Positions 53,299 through 64,000 of a DNA stretch of 64,000 nucleotides are shown here, piece by piece. The stretch comes from Kalmusia sp. IMI 367209 (taxonomy: Eukaryota; Ascomycota; Dothideomycetes; Pleosporales; Didymosphaeriaceae), in NCBI GenBank assembly GCA_027946365.1, contig JAPEUQ010000020.1, positions 310,001 to 374,000 of the forward strand, read 5' to 3'. A model generated the notes under the pieces. That model was not told where the DNA came from. It did no database searches and was given only the letters and a program-made list of their open reading frames with translations. Position 1 is the first letter of the stretch, and every line of letters starts with the position of its first letter. The position numbers and the translations under genes are program-made.

Positions 53299-53518
53299 TT
53301 CAGGATTACGACCAATCCTGTGTAAGAACGTAATTCATTGCGTGCCAGATTCAGAAATGGTTTATGTAGCAACAAATGTACAAGAGTGAGCAATAGGTCA
53401 TACCACACAAATTCAGAATCACGACCAGTCGTGTGTGAAACGTAATTTATTACGTACCAGTTTCACAGATGGTTTATGTAGCAACAAATGTATACAACAG
53501 TGAGCAATAGGCCATACC
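53290..53518 (+). repeat. Tandem duplication, unit about 115 bp
   Basis: Two copies of a segment: TTCAGRATYACGACCA-TC-TGTGT, CGTAATT-ATT-CGT-CCAG, GGTTTATGTAGCAACAAATG and GTGAGCAATAGGYCATACC. It lies at the 3' side of the tyrosinase gene. Confidence 0.85.
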
Positions 53519-53604
53519 TTTCCGACGCGCGTAGCGCTCCGACCCCTGCAAGGTACATGAGCCAGACACCAGAAACCGAGACATCGATCCTACTTGATTC
53601 CATC

Positions 53605-54698
53605 TCAAACGTACTCGGCGCAGATCAAGTCGCCGCGCAAGTCCATGACATCCCCAACGGTGGCATTAGCAATCAACCCCACCATCCAAAGCGTGTGGTT
53701 CAACGTGGTATAATTGCCAGCGTCTCCATCGTAGTCGAGCAGCTCGGGCCCAGGATACGTGAAGTTGTTCTGCGCGAGGTACGAATCGGTGGGCACGTTG
53801 CGGCCGCCCATGTCGGTCAGGCGGTGCGTCAGGTTGTCGAGCTGCCAGTTCCACCAGAGCCTGTCCAGGTTGGTGTGGTGCAGGAAAAAGAGCGGGTCCG
53901 AGGGGCTGGCGACGACGTCTAGCATGGTGCCGCCGACGCCGCCGTGGCCGGCCGTGTGGGGGTTCTGCTGGAAGCAGTCGTAGGCTTCTTCGTAGGTGGT
54001 GTAGTTTGTGCATTCGTAGATGTTGTCTAGCGTTGCGCCTTGGAAGATGTCGGTGTTGGTTTCTCGAGTGAGGCAGTAGTTGGCGTAGTTTGTGTATTGG
54101 GTGATGTGCAGCTCGAGCTTGGTGAATGGCCCATCAGAGACGCATGACCCATTGGTTCCAGCACTCCCGAAGCCAGTATCTGGGTCGAAGACTACAGAGG
54201 CCGTAAGATTGTCGACATCTAATGCTTCCTCCCAGTACCTGTAAAGCATTAGCCTTGGATTAAACGCTTATTTGGTCGATGAGGGGTTGACTTACGGTTG
54301 TGCACCAGTATATCCACACTCTGTTTGCAACAAATATTCGTGCGCTCGCATGTAGAGACGATGCCACGGAAGGAATTGGCCAACATTATGGATAAAGTTA
54401 GATTGGACGACGTGGCCGTAGACGAGTTCATCCCAGCGATTTTGTGCCCAGTCGAACTGCTTGGCGGGTGCGCTCATCAAACAGAGCTCAGCATCAATGT
54501 AGGCAGCCTTCTCGTCGTCGCTCAGATTTTGCCTGCATCATCAGCAAGACCACTAGGCCGGACGCATGAGACATACCAAGCTTTGCGTTGATTGGTAGTG
54601 CAATTTCCTTCGTTGCTTGTATCGCGGGCGTTGTGGGGAGCTGCCTCTGAGGCTGTCGCCACAAGTGCAACTGCTGCGAAGAGAGTAAAAAACCGCAT
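53605..54698 (-). CDS. Secreted tyrosinase-family protein (type 3 copper)
   Basis: Three exons on the minus strand: 54698-54577, 54532-54296 and 54238-53605. Introns are 44 bp (GTATGT..GCAG) and 57 bp (GTAAGT..ACAG). Phases fit and give 330 residues. A signal peptide MRFFTLFAAVALVATASEAA is present. CuA region: FIHNVGQFLPWHRLYMRAHE. CuB region: NPHTAGHGGVGGTMLD and PSDPLFFLHHTNLDRLWWNW. These hold the expected histidines, so oxidation of phenols to quinones is likely. Several NxT/NxS sites fit secretion. The protein is short, without the C-terminal processing domain of classic tyrosinases, like the small secreted tyrosinase-domain proteins common in ascomycetes, some of which act in secondary metabolism. 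The substrate is unknown and no cluster genes are adjacent. Confidence 0.9.
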
Positions 54699-55654
54699 GA
54701 TCAGCGCAAGACAGTAGAAATTCCTAAACGAAGGACAATGACATGGAACGAGTGCGTGTACTTGAAAGCCGACCGCGCAGATATCTCTGAGTGCTCGAAG
54801 GCAGCAATGAATACAAAAGAAGCGAAGGTAACGCGCGATGAAGATGCACTGTGGAGTGGATAATCTGCCCTTTTCATCTTCACCTTCCATCTTCTCCTCG
54901 ACAGGTGCTTGCGCATCTCCATACGAAAGCTGCATGCGAATATCCATACGAAAGCTGCATGCCGGTCGTCTCCCTTCATTTCCCATACTCCTAGTTTGGT
55001 CACAATATCAGGCCGATCATTTGTTGTGCCTCATCCCGGGTTGTTCTAGCGGACGGAAAATGCGGTAGACTAGGCAGGAATCCGGGTAGTGCGATCTGAA
55101 CTTGGACCCCACCACGGCGAAAACAGCTATGGACTGTGGACCCTGCAGAACTTATTCATGCCGGGGCCTGGACCACACCTGGAAGCTAACGCGGTAGTCC
55201 CAAACAAAACATCGCGCCCATTGGCACAAGAAGACGATCGTCGGCTGCGATGCCGTTTCGGGTCCTTGGAAACACCGCCAAGACCCTTTTGAAGTTTGTT
55301 TCGCGCGTCGAACCCCACCTTCGGACCTGTCAAAGTCCCTAGACTCGTCATCATCACTAGAAACATCCTGGTCTTGATACGCGTACGCCACGACTGCATG
55401 CACCCCACAGCACACGACCGCAAGGCAGACAGGCGGGTGCTGCAAGAAGTCACTAGGCTCAGGAATCGCGGCGGTATTAGAGGAAAGTCAGGCGTGTAGA
55501 AACAAATCCGAAAAATGCGTCACATGAAGACGCCGCCCACAACAGCCCATTCACCACAGCACTATACCCACAGTCGCGAGGTAACAGAGTGTTGTCTCCA
55601 TAAGCACCCCGCTATAGTGCGATTCCCCCCAACCTATACCAGCTTGCGAAGACA
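54699..55654. other. Intergenic, no gene recognised
   Basis: Promoter side of the tyrosinase gene. GCATATCCATACGAAAGCTGC occurs twice in near-identical form at about 54915-54960 (GCGCATCTCCATACGAAAGCTGCATGCG). Short frames near 55150-55450 carry no known motif. Confidence 0.5.
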
Positions 55655-57031
55655 TCACGCCGTCCAACGACTGCCATGATCCACGTGAACACAGCCTGTT
55701 GTGAAAGCCTCCGGAAAGGAGACAGCGGCAGCTTGGCGCTGATTGGCCTTCTCGATTGCTTCGTTCCTAATGGTTTTTGTCCAGTCTAGAGCATTCCTAT
55801 ATGCAATGACTGCCCGACGGCATGCGGATACATTCGTATCCAAGATGAAGCGGTCAACCAGGGTGGTTTCATAGCGGACTGGGGGATGCTCGGGATGCGT
55901 TGGAGGTAAAATGTGCGTCGCATAGAGTGACAAGATCCCTTTCATTATAGTCATCGAGATGGCCTTGATTTTGGCGTCGAAGACAGGTTTCCTAGCAGCG
56001 AATTTTTCCAGGTCAAACACAGCCCTCGCACCGATCGTCCCGTCATATAATGCCTGCAGTTCAAGAACATGGGCAGCCCCTGTGTTGCCCTTAACCTCCA
56101 CGAAGCAATTTGGTACGATGGCTCTGCCACGATCTGCGAATGGCTTGATGCTGCGAGAGAGTTCCTTTCCGATGGTAGGGTGTATCTGGTCCGGTCTCGC
56201 CCCGAAGGAAACATCAGGAATCGGAACCGCGAGCTGGACACCTGGGAACAGCGGTTTCAACTTCTTGAAGGGTACCCTACTTACGCGGCATCCGTAGTCG
56301 AGCTCTCCTTCTAAAATCGAAAAGATGAAATCGCTCACGTCTCCTTTTGAACCCTGTTGGAAAACTTGTTTGATTCTATTTAGCTTACCTTGATTTAGTT
56401 CAGCCAGGTCCTTGTCGTCGCGATCTTTCAACACATGATGGCTGAGCTCGTCCAAGTCCACTGCTGCCGCTGGCTCGATGTTGCCAAAGTATCCGTAATC
56501 TGGTTGTCGAGCTCCATTATCGGCCAGCGCTTGCTCAAAGTTGCTGTCATATGGTCCGAACGACTTTTTCTTCGCAGTGGAGCTATCCGCCTCTTGATTT
56601 CCAGCGCCAACGCCTGCGCCATTCTGGCCCCTCGGATGAGGCCTAAGCGGCATGGTATCAAAGGAATACTGAGGATTGCTGTCAGCCATGGCGAATGAAT
56701 GATGGAATGGGAGACGTACATCTCGAATGGCTGTTAGGTCTGGGCCACCGTGTCTTGCAAAGCGCTGCAATGCCGCTTGATCAATGTTCGTTACCTTTCC
56801 TTCAGAGGACTCCTGGACGTCAGGCGGTGGAGGTGTCGTTTGTAGACGACCGGTGTTTTCAAGGCGACGGTTGTGCTCGCGCAGGGCCAGCTCGGTGAGC
56901 CAGACACGTGAGAGTTTGTCGTAGAAGGAGGGTGGGTATTGAAATTCGGTGGAGTCTTGGGCTTCGGAAGATGTATCGGTCGTATGGGAGAAGCTACGCT
57001 TGCGACTCAAAGTGTTGTCCGGTGTGGTCAT
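55655..57031 (-). CDS. DUF7924-like fungal protein
   Basis: Two exons on the minus strand, 57031-56720 and 56668-55655, with a 51-bp intron (GTACGT, CTGAC, CTCAG) that is in frame. Splicing gives 441 residues, retention 458. The intron sits just after the block RFARHGGPDLTAIRD, exactly as in the partial paralogue at 1-831, which supports splicing. Blocks in order: FYDKLSRVWLTELALREHNR; GPYDSNFEQALADNG; a segment around YGCRVSRVPFKKLKPLFPGV; AVPIPDVSFGARPDQIHPTI; and CFVEVKGNTGAAHVLELQA. I assign the C-terminal 220 residues to DUF7924 from memory of these blocks. The E-V-K in a beta-strand-like CFVEVKG recalls PD-(D/E)XK nuclease cores, which is only a hint. Function unknown. Confidence 0.82.
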   Translation of the reverse strand: MTTPDNTLSRKRSFSHTTDTSSEAQDSTEFQYPPSFYDKLSRVWLTELALREHNRRLENTGRLQTTPPPPDVQESSEGKVTNIDQAALQRFARHGGPDLTAIRDVRLPFHHSFAMADSNPQYSFDTMPLRPHPRGQNGAGVGAGNQEADSSTAKKKSFGPYDSNFEQALADNGARQPDYGYFGNIEPAAAVDLDELSHHVLKDRDDKDLAELNQGKLNRIKQVFQQGSKGDVSDFIFSILEGELDYGCRVSRVPFKKLKPLFPGVQLAVPIPDVSFGARPDQIHPTIGKELSRSIKPFADRGRAIVPNCFVEVKGNTGAAHVLELQALYDGTIGARAVFDLEKFAARKPVFDAKIKAISMTIMKGILSLYATHILPPTHPEHPPVRYETTLVDRFILDTNVSACRRAVIAYRNALDWTKTIRNEAIEKANQRQAAAVSFPEAFTTGCVHVDHGSRWTA

Positions 57032-58242
57032 GTCGGCGAGCTAAGGCAGCAGATTATATAGACAATCGCAAGAAAGAGCAACGGGTGGGTGAGTCTGTTT
57101 GGAACAATGGACCGCAGATGAGACATGTGGGAGCAATCGACCACAGGAGAGAAATATGAGGTCAGTACAGATCCAAAGGCTAGCTTCACGTCGCCTGGCG
57201 AAACGCTATCGGTCTGTGGCTGTTAGCTGACGCTTCGGGGGCACAGCTCGCTGATGAGGCGTTTCGCAAGACTACCTACGAGTTGAGCGAGCCGACGAAT
57301 CGAAATAGTATGAGGCGGCAGTAGGAAAACTGGACGATTCCAGTCTAGGGGTAACAGACGTAGAGTTTGGCAGGCGAGAGCGGTTGCAAGACGTCGGCGG
57401 CACGGAGGGTGTGAGCAAGTCGGAGGTGAACACTGAGTCAGCACCTGCCCGATCCGCAATCTCAACTTGGCAGCGTTCCAAATGCTACCCTGAAGATCCT
57501 ATTGAACGCTCCTGTATTTGTTGGCGCAATCATTAAAAGGCACTGACAACCCGTAGGCGCTGAGGTTGTTCCATGTTGATCTCGATCCACAGTTCCACCT
57601 CAGCTCTGCCACTCTTCATGCGGTGTCTTTATATGAGACCTGTCTTTGATGCCGGAAGTCGATGTCTCCTTTGTCTGTTGCTTTGTCCAAACCTGACAGC
57701 TTCGGGAACCTGCTACTGATAAGCACAGGCAATTATGTGCCCTTCGCCTTAGACCGTAAACGACACGCTCGTGACGAACTCGTGCGTCGAGACATAAGAG
57801 ATTGTATATCGGTGGTGGTGGTTCGGGCGACGATTCGGTTCGGGCGACGATTGGACGATTGAAGCGTGTTGCCAAATTCTGGACCCAGCGAATGCCGTAA
57901 CCCTGATCAAGTGCTTGCGCAAAAGCCCGTCGCAATCGAGCTACGCGGACTGCCATGAGTCGGTGGTGGTGATGCAAACGCCGCATCACGTAGCGTGTGA
58001 CTTCATCGCGGGCTAGCGGCACTGCCGGAGCTTCAGCGCCGTCGCTTCCAGACCCATCAACAAAGCTCCCCGCCCATACGTCACACCCGCACCGACGACT
58101 TAAACCAGCTGCCACGCCCACACGCACCATGCGTCCTGTGTTCCGCTGCCATCCGGCCTCGTCTGGCAATCCATCATCTTCAAGAAAACAAAACCACAGA
58201 ATTTGATTTTCGCGACGTTGCCCGCGACCGACTTCTGCCACC
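57032..58242. other. Intergenic, no gene recognised
   Basis: A minus-strand frame of 223 codons (58271-57600) is open in GC-rich DNA, Arg-rich and without motifs; it overlaps the promoter of the SUR7-like gene and is not called. Confidence 0.45.
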
Positions 58243-59204
58243 ATGATAGCCCGTGCGTTTTCCCCCCGCATTCCGACGCTCGCGCCTTGCTCACCATCCT
58301 CTCAGGGCCCCTCCTTAGCCTGGCGGCTCTCTTCCTCCTCGCGGGCGGCCTTCTACTGCACTGGTTCCTCGTGCTTTCGGGCGGGATAAACAGCGCGCCC
58401 GAGGACCGCTTCTACTTCCTCCAGGCGTCGACGGGCAGCATCCGCAATGCGCGGAACCCTTCGCGCTGGACCTTCTGGGCGATTTGCGGTGTCGACGCAA
58501 GTAGCGGGCACAACGCCAACTGCGGAAGCCCCGTGTAAGTACAAGCCCTTGGTGCACACCATATCGAATGGTTCACGCCTTCGCGCAAACGCATACTTCC
58601 CCTCCATCTCCGCGCTGCTCTCTCCCGATAGCCACTAACTTGCACACTCTCCTAGGCCCGCCCTTCCTTCGACCCACCCCGCAACTTCGATACGCAGACC
58701 AACGTGCCAGGCAGCTTCATCGGGTCCTTTCTCCCCGCCCCGGTTCCACTGCTCGCAGCCCCAGCAGCACCCACCACTTACTACCTCCCGCTTCGCCTTC
58801 GCCTTCTATCTGATCGCCTTCTTCGCGCGCGCCGCCCCTCCTCACCGCGCTGCTCGCCTCTTCAGCCGCCTCGGCGGATACCTCAGCGCGCTGACCACCT
58901 TCGCCGCGCTCTGCTTCCAGGGCCTCGCCGCCGCGCTGACGACGTGAGTCCTGTCCCCTTACACCGCACGCGCGCGGATCGGATTTGCTGACAGGTGCCA
59001 GGGCGTGGGTCGTACAAGGTCGCAATGTGGCGTAGGAACGGGTTCGATGCGCACGTCGGAACGAAGCTGATTGCTTTCGCGTGGGCCGCTTTTGTCTGCT
59101 ACTTCTTGTCGTCGCTCTTGTTCTGCATCGGCGGATCGGTCGGTCGCGAGTCGTCGGGGTGCGGCGCAGCGGTCGACGCGGTCGACGAGGTCCACGCGCA
59201 GTAG
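58243..59204 (+). pseudogene. SUR7/PalI-family membrane protein gene, frameshifted
   Basis: The reading order matches the fungal SUR7/PalI family of four-helix plasma-membrane proteins (eisosome or cortical patch), but in different frames. From ATG 58243: MIARAFSPRIPTLA, then a shift to ALLTILSGPLLSLAALFLLA, the loop APEDRFYFLQAS and WTFWAICGVD. An intron near 58535-58655 leads to SFDPPRNFDTQTNVPGSFIG. A second shift leads to RFAFAFYLIAFFARA and RLFSRLGGYLSALTTFAALC. A second intron (about 58944-58996) leads to AWVVQGRN, and a third shift to NGFDAHVGTKLIAFAWAAF and the last helix. About three frame changes are needed, none explained by good splice sites. A pseudogene is the simplest reading; local sequence errors in GC-rich DNA are the alternative. 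Confidence 0.65.
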
Positions 59205-59499
59205 GGGAGTTTTCTGGAGACTGAGTCGCAGCGGAGGTAAAGGACAATTACTCGTAAATACCTTGGATTTGCTGTATGATGGATTATATCGTATTCGCAG
59301 TTTGATCGCATGTTGGGGGGGATAGTTAATGGTGTTGCAGTAAACATGTTGAGAGTAGTTCAGTCGCTTTGAGTATGTAATAATGGATAATGTATGTATT
59401 TTGTATGTAATACAAAGCGGCAATGCTACGCTGAAATACGCTTCAGATCGCCAAAAATGTTCGTGGACGGAAGGAGCGTCGTCAAGTCCTCCTGCCAGA

Positions 59500-62227
59500 C
59501 TAATCCTGATGTACGTGCGCCCCTTCGTCCACCTTTACCGCAGATAACGCCAATTCTCTTTTCGCTACTGGACTCGATGGGGCGCTGACTTCTTGATCAG
59601 GCGGCGCCTCTACGACCAGTATCTCTTCCTCTTTCGGAGCCTTGCTGAACGACTCCCTGGTCGACGCGCGCTGCCGCCGCTTCGGCAATGGCGGCGGCGG
59701 CGTAGGCGGCGTGTTCTCCCCCAACGACTTTGCATCGAACGCCGCGTCCTGAAGCCCTACGTTCCTGTCATCGCTGGGAAGCGGAGCCGCAGGATCCGAA
59801 GGGAATGTAGATCCCTTTGCTGACAGCGGGTTCCTGCGCGCTAGATTCACCAACGTGGAGGCAGACGGGACGCTCCATGTCTTCTTGTCTGCTCGGGGAG
59901 GGAGCGGAAGCGGGGTGCCTGGTGGCGGGAGAGGTTGGCCGCGTCCGATGGGCCCCGTTTGGTGCCCGTTGTTAGTGCCGTCGAACGATGCGATGCTTTC
60001 GCCTTCGCTCGTATGCATCTTGCCGGTTGCTTCGCTGGAATTTGGGTTCTGGCGGGCAGCGAGCCACTTTTTGGCGGCGGTTGTGGCGGAATTGAACTGG
60101 TTCAGTGTAGATCGCCTCTCTTTTGATGTGTCTGCGCTCCGATCTGGAATTGATGGACCGTACGTTCCCTTTACTTGCGCATCGTTCGTAGCGTCCATAG
60201 ATCGAGACGGAGATTTAGGACTTGGAATACCCGAAAGGATGTCGTCGAAGCTCTGATTACTTTTAGCCATCTCGGCGGTATGAGTTGGAAGAGATGTTTT
60301 CCTTCGTGGGTGACGAGGTTGGGTGAACGCTGGACTTGCTGGAGATGAGGGTGGCGATCTTGCGGTTGTGGTTCTTATCGATGAAGCGGCACTGTCGTTC
60401 TCCTCCTGCTCGTCACCTTGGAAAATCGCCGAGTCTGCATTGATCATCGGGCTTGCCGCATTAGCATACAGATATGAGCCAGATCGCATAGCCCTCGGCC
60501 TGGGAAGCGGTGACTGGTCAAACGAAGAAAACAAATCCCCACTTTCACTATTCAACTCTGGCGGCACAGGCTTCCTTTTATGCAGAGTATGCGACCCGAG
60601 CGCGGGCGTACTCTTCGATGCATCGATGGAACTCGACGTAGCTTCTGCATGCGGATCCTCTGGCGGAGCTTGCCTGTCCGTGACAATAGAGCGTTCGTGA
60701 GCGTCATCCGGCACTTCAACATCGTCTCTCCACAACCCTTCCCGAAACTGGCTAGATAGTGTGGAGCTAAAAGGCATGTCATCCCAGTTCGGCAACACCA
60801 ATGTTTCATTAACTACTTCTCGGATGCGACTCTCAATTGCGCGCAGAATGACTCCATAGGTGATTTGGCGCGAGCTAACGATGGGTTCAAGCGACAAATC
60901 CATCTTTGGAGGGGTTTCAAAGGTGACCCATAGGCGGTTGCTTGGTGGAGGCTTTATTCGGATGAGAACGTGACCCTCCAACCCCTTCAAGATGGTGGCA
61001 AGGACAAGCGTGACCTCACGAGGTTTGAAACGAGAGCCGAGTTCAATACGTGCCACTGCAGATATGTCGATACGGAAGTTCCCCTTGTAGCTAACATCAG
61101 CCTCGACGGTCAGGTCCCCGTCCACGGTCAGCTCTTTCAGTTTCGGGTTCGTGAGGAAGGGAGGCAAATGCCCCATATCCAGCCTTTGCACCTTTATGCT
61201 GCTGATTAGACTTGGTTTCTGCACACGAGCTATCTTCTTCGTAATCTTAGTCCAAATGAATTGCTCGATCTCCTTGGTCTTGTACATTGCTAAGAAAAGT
61301 CTTCCGATCAATGCATTGATCCAACGAGTGTGGAGATTCTCTTCGGAGGCATGAAGTTGCTGGACTAATTTGATGAGATCAGTCGGATTGAACTTTAGTG
61401 GAGGCGGTGGCCCTGGTGACAGTTCCGCGTGACTCTCTTGGCTTCGTAGCATGGCGTGGTAGAAATCCTCCTTTTCCGAGCAGTTGTCGGAGAACAGGTA
61501 GAATGACCTGGGATCACCAACGGCGCTCACGCTCTCCCTCGGGGCCAAACGAATGCAGTTGCGTTTGATCCACAGCTCTCCCTCGGGAATATCTTCGCCG
61601 CCGGCGTATACGGCCACGTTGTAGTGCGATAGCGAGATGACATGGCGTACTTCGATCTGCTCGACGTCATCGTAGAGCATGAGTGTCCCGAGTCTGTTCA
61701 CATTAGCGATTTGACATGTATGGTGTGGCACAGGGTGTAGCATACCTCAGAACAACATAGAAGACGTTGCGCACCTTCTTGTTCTTCCCTTGGGGTGCAT
61801 TTATCGAGGGGCCCGGTGTTTTGCTTCTCTCGAAAAAGCTCCGGTACATGGTTTGGTAGACGCTGGGGCTTTCCACGCCAGCCGCAATCCCCACCGCATT
61901 CGTTCGTTCGGGGGGCTTGCCGTTGATTCCACCAGGAACGTATTCGCGACATATAGCGAAGTAGCCGGATGCCACGTCCGGGATGTGTTGTTTGGCCTTC
62001 AACTCGCGAAGTAAGTCTTCTCCCAAGCCAGCTCCCCAGCCATCGAGTTTGCCCACGTCTTCCTTGTCTGAAAAGACGGATGCATCGTGCAGCGTCTCAT
62101 CCGCTTCTCTGTGGGACGCGTCTCTCGTTCCCCACGCCCACAGTGTCCATGCTAGCAGCGGCACAAATGTGAGACCGCCTACAATATACCCCGTCAGAAG
62201 CCCCAAGACCAGTCCCCATGTGCCCAT
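59500..62227 (-). CDS. NVJ2: Nvj2/TEX2-type SMP-domain lipid-transfer protein
   Basis: Two exons on the minus strand, 62227-61746 and 61693-59500, with a 52-bp intron (GTATGC, GCTAAT, ACAG). Phases fit and give 891 residues. The N-terminus holds a membrane anchor, LVLGLLTGYIVGGLTFVPLL. A PH-like region follows (LMLYDDVEQIEVRHVISLSH, LWIKRNCIRLAP, FYLFSDNCSEKEDFYHAM). The SMP lipid-binding domain lies at about 280-470 (LHTRWINALIGRLFLAMYKT, LKELTVDGDLTVEADVSYKG, MDLSLEPI). The C-terminal 420 residues are disordered and rich in Ser/Pro, ending with poly-proline PPTPPPPLPKRR. Proteins of this type sit in the ER and move ceramide or other lipids at contact sites (NVJ, ER-Golgi). The symbol is by family, not by proven orthology. 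Confidence 0.88.
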
Positions 62228-63477
62228 TCTTTATATTTGGAGCCAGCCCCTCTCAGACCAGCCCCGTGCCCTTCAAGCACCCTCTCCTAGTATGGAGCCC
62301 ACTCCCAAGGTGCATCCCACTCCTGCCTTTCCTTCGCTGTCTTTCCCTTTGTCCTCTGATAGAGCAGCCCGCCCGGACGTTGTTGCTACAGGAAGCAGCA
62401 TGCGCAAACGCGTGGAGCGATGACGGCGTGTTGACACGTTGGCGGGACGGGGGCGAGAGCGAGCGGCGCGGACGTGTCGGTGAGCTTCCTTGGATAGCAG
62501 CAACGATGATGGCGGTAATCAGGCTAGGGTAGGTGTGCAGACGTCGGCCGGGGCCGGGCACGCTACACGTGAAGCTTGTAGCGATGATGCCGATGCTGTT
62601 GGTCCGAACGTACAGGCAGGCCACTAAGCAGTCACGTGATCTGGCCCACATATTACTGTTCTAGGAAGGGTCGACGAGGGGTCGAATGCTGTGGGGGCAA
62701 CGGATTCCTGAATCCGCGCATTGTGATTGGCCAGTTTATGTTTGGCCTAGAGTCATTAGCCAGCAGCGGGCATGAGCGGACCTTAGCGCCCCCACCAGCT
62801 TCTACCCACTCGTCGCATGGAGCCTGTCTAGACCTACATACACGGTAGGGACTTGGTTCGCTTGGGTCGAGACGCGTCCCTGCAGGACCGCTCGATTCTT
62901 TGTCCTCCTGTTGTTTCCCTGTGCCATGGCGTCGCTACACTAGAGGGCTAGGCTATCTGGCCACATGGCCGGCGGGTACCCCATGCCATCTTCGTTGCCT
63001 GAACACCAATCTTGAGCAGGCTAGCCGGCACCACACCAGATGAACCCTTTGATTCTGGTCACACAAGAAGACGCTGCACAGCTACATGCAAAGACGCCCA
63101 GCTGCAAGGCTGAAAGGATCGTCTTCCGGCGGCTCAGCCGCACCGGCGGCGCCCCACACCCCAGCACGCAGACTAGTTGGCTCCCACGAGCGCGGAGTTT
63201 CGTTCAACTGTTATAAGGCACAAAGCACAACTTCGCAGCCTCTTTGTGAGAGCCATACGAAGTACTCCGCGCGCGCACAGGAACAAAGACAGCAATCAAC
63301 CAGTATTAGCTGGGCCGCCTACAACTGCTGCTTCCCAAGAGTGGACCGTGTCCACGCGCCAGGTGAAAGAAACAACCTTTGAGGCAAAAATCATATTCTT
63401 CAGCACGTCTCTCCGCCCGCCAGCTCAAGGGCCAATAGGCAAACCCATTTCTCCTCCAGATAGGCACCTTCCTCGCT
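62228..63477. other. Intergenic, no gene recognised
   Basis: Region between divergent genes. One CACGTGATC motif at about 62633-62641. Several short GC-rich frames without motifs. Confidence 0.5.
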
Positions 63478-64000
63478 ATGAATAGCGAAGTTTGTAAACC
63501 GCAGACACGCAACGCTCGTGTAAAACCACCCGATGTCTCAGCGCCAGACACCGTCTCAAGCACGGGCGCAGGTACGTGTAATTTTATATCTTGGAGCAGG
63601 GAGAGAATACCTTCTCAACAGGTACAGGGCTTTTGGCGACCAAGACCGAGAAATTAGAGCAGGCGGACCAGGTATGACAACCTTTGCCCACGCAGATCAG
63701 TCACTAACGCTTAGGTTCAAGCAGACGACGTTGCAACAGCCAAAGTTCGATCCTCCATACGCCTCGTTCCTCAAAGACTTCGTCGATCCGGTCGATCCGC
63801 ATACCCATCCCCATCCCGTCTCTCGTTTTGTTTCTGAGTGGCTTGAGTCTATTGGTCCGAGCCGAGAAAAGCGCTGCCGGTCAGAGAGCTGCCTACCTTA
63901 TCACCGTTCAGACAATACCCGCATTTCAAGACACCTCACAAGATCAGCACCAGAGATAGATTCCACACAAGACATCGATATGCTCAAAGTACCGCCGGCA
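63478..64000 (+). CDS. N-terminal part of a fungal expanded-family protein, 3' end outside window
   Basis: Proposed exons: 63478-63571, 63622-63671 and 63725 to the edge. Introns are 50 bp (GTACGT..AACAG) and 53 bp (GTATGA, CACTAACG branch, AAGCAG acceptor); phases fit. Exon 3 codes for YASFLKDFVDPVDPHTHPHP, then VSRFVSEWLESIGPSREKRC, then RISRHLTRSAPEID and PPA at the edge. The pattern F-V-x-E-W-L-E-S...KRCRS...SRxLTRSAP is one I know from a large Pezizomycotina family of unknown function that I believe is related to the DUF7924 proteins. The start and first two exons are less certain than exon 3. Confidence 0.6.

Noticed and set aside
56360..56394. Possible 35-bp intron in the second DUF7924-like gene (GTAAGC..CAACAG)
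   Set aside because: Too short and removal would shift the frame out of a conserved region.
57600..58271. 223-codon frame on the minus strand
   Set aside because: Arg-rich, no motif, overlaps the 5' end of the SUR7-like gene and has no splice or conservation hint.

Overview
This window looks like nuclear DNA of a filamentous ascomycete (Pezizomycotina; a dothideomycete is plausible but not proven). The evidence is many short introns of about 45-85 bp with GT..AG ends and CTAAC/CTGAC-type branch sites, a tRNA-Leu(CAA) gene with an intron after the anticodon, and families typical of these fungi: a PNP-NACHT-ankyrin NLR, a Pth11-like rhodopsin-domain protein, tyrosinase, an FHA-kinase, an Nvj2-type SMP protein and DUF7924-like proteins.

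Layout. 0-4 kb: partial DUF7924-like gene (minus strand), a phosphotransferase-like fragment, and cytosolic aspartyl-tRNA synthetase. 4-13 kb: gene-poor, filled with minisatellites, a CCTCCAGCCCATGGAGG-type repeat field and a 400-bp polypurine tract. 13-17 kb: an NLR with highly similar ankyrin units. 18-24 kb: a large unknown protein with an internal 24-bp repeat, and a C2H2 zinc-finger protein. 25-27 kb: Pth11-like membrane protein. 28-33 kb: repeats and a strongly TpA-shifted coding relic. 33-38 kb: kinesin-5 pseudogene and ankyrin relic. 39-43 kb: unknown protein with a duplicated domain, chitinase C-terminal relic, ankyrin protein. 44.7-48 kb: tRNA-Leu, a decayed GIY-YIG-like gene, FHA-kinase. 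49-64 kb: F-box protein, small secreted protein, tyrosinase, second DUF7924-like gene, broken SUR7/PalI-like gene, Nvj2-like gene and a third, partial gene that may be distantly related to the DUF7924 genes.

Two themes join the window. First, a dispersed repeat of about 150-200 bp recurs seven times and often lies at the edges of broken or accessory genes. Second, the relics are broken mainly by stops where a Gln (CAG/CAA) or Arg (CGA) codon would fit, as expected from C-to-T change, and one relic is extremely TpA-rich, as expected after repeat-induced point mutation (RIP). Housekeeping genes (aspartyl-tRNA synthetase, Nvj2-like, tRNA) sit intact between these decaying blocks. No operons are expected, and the genes do not form an obvious biosynthetic cluster.
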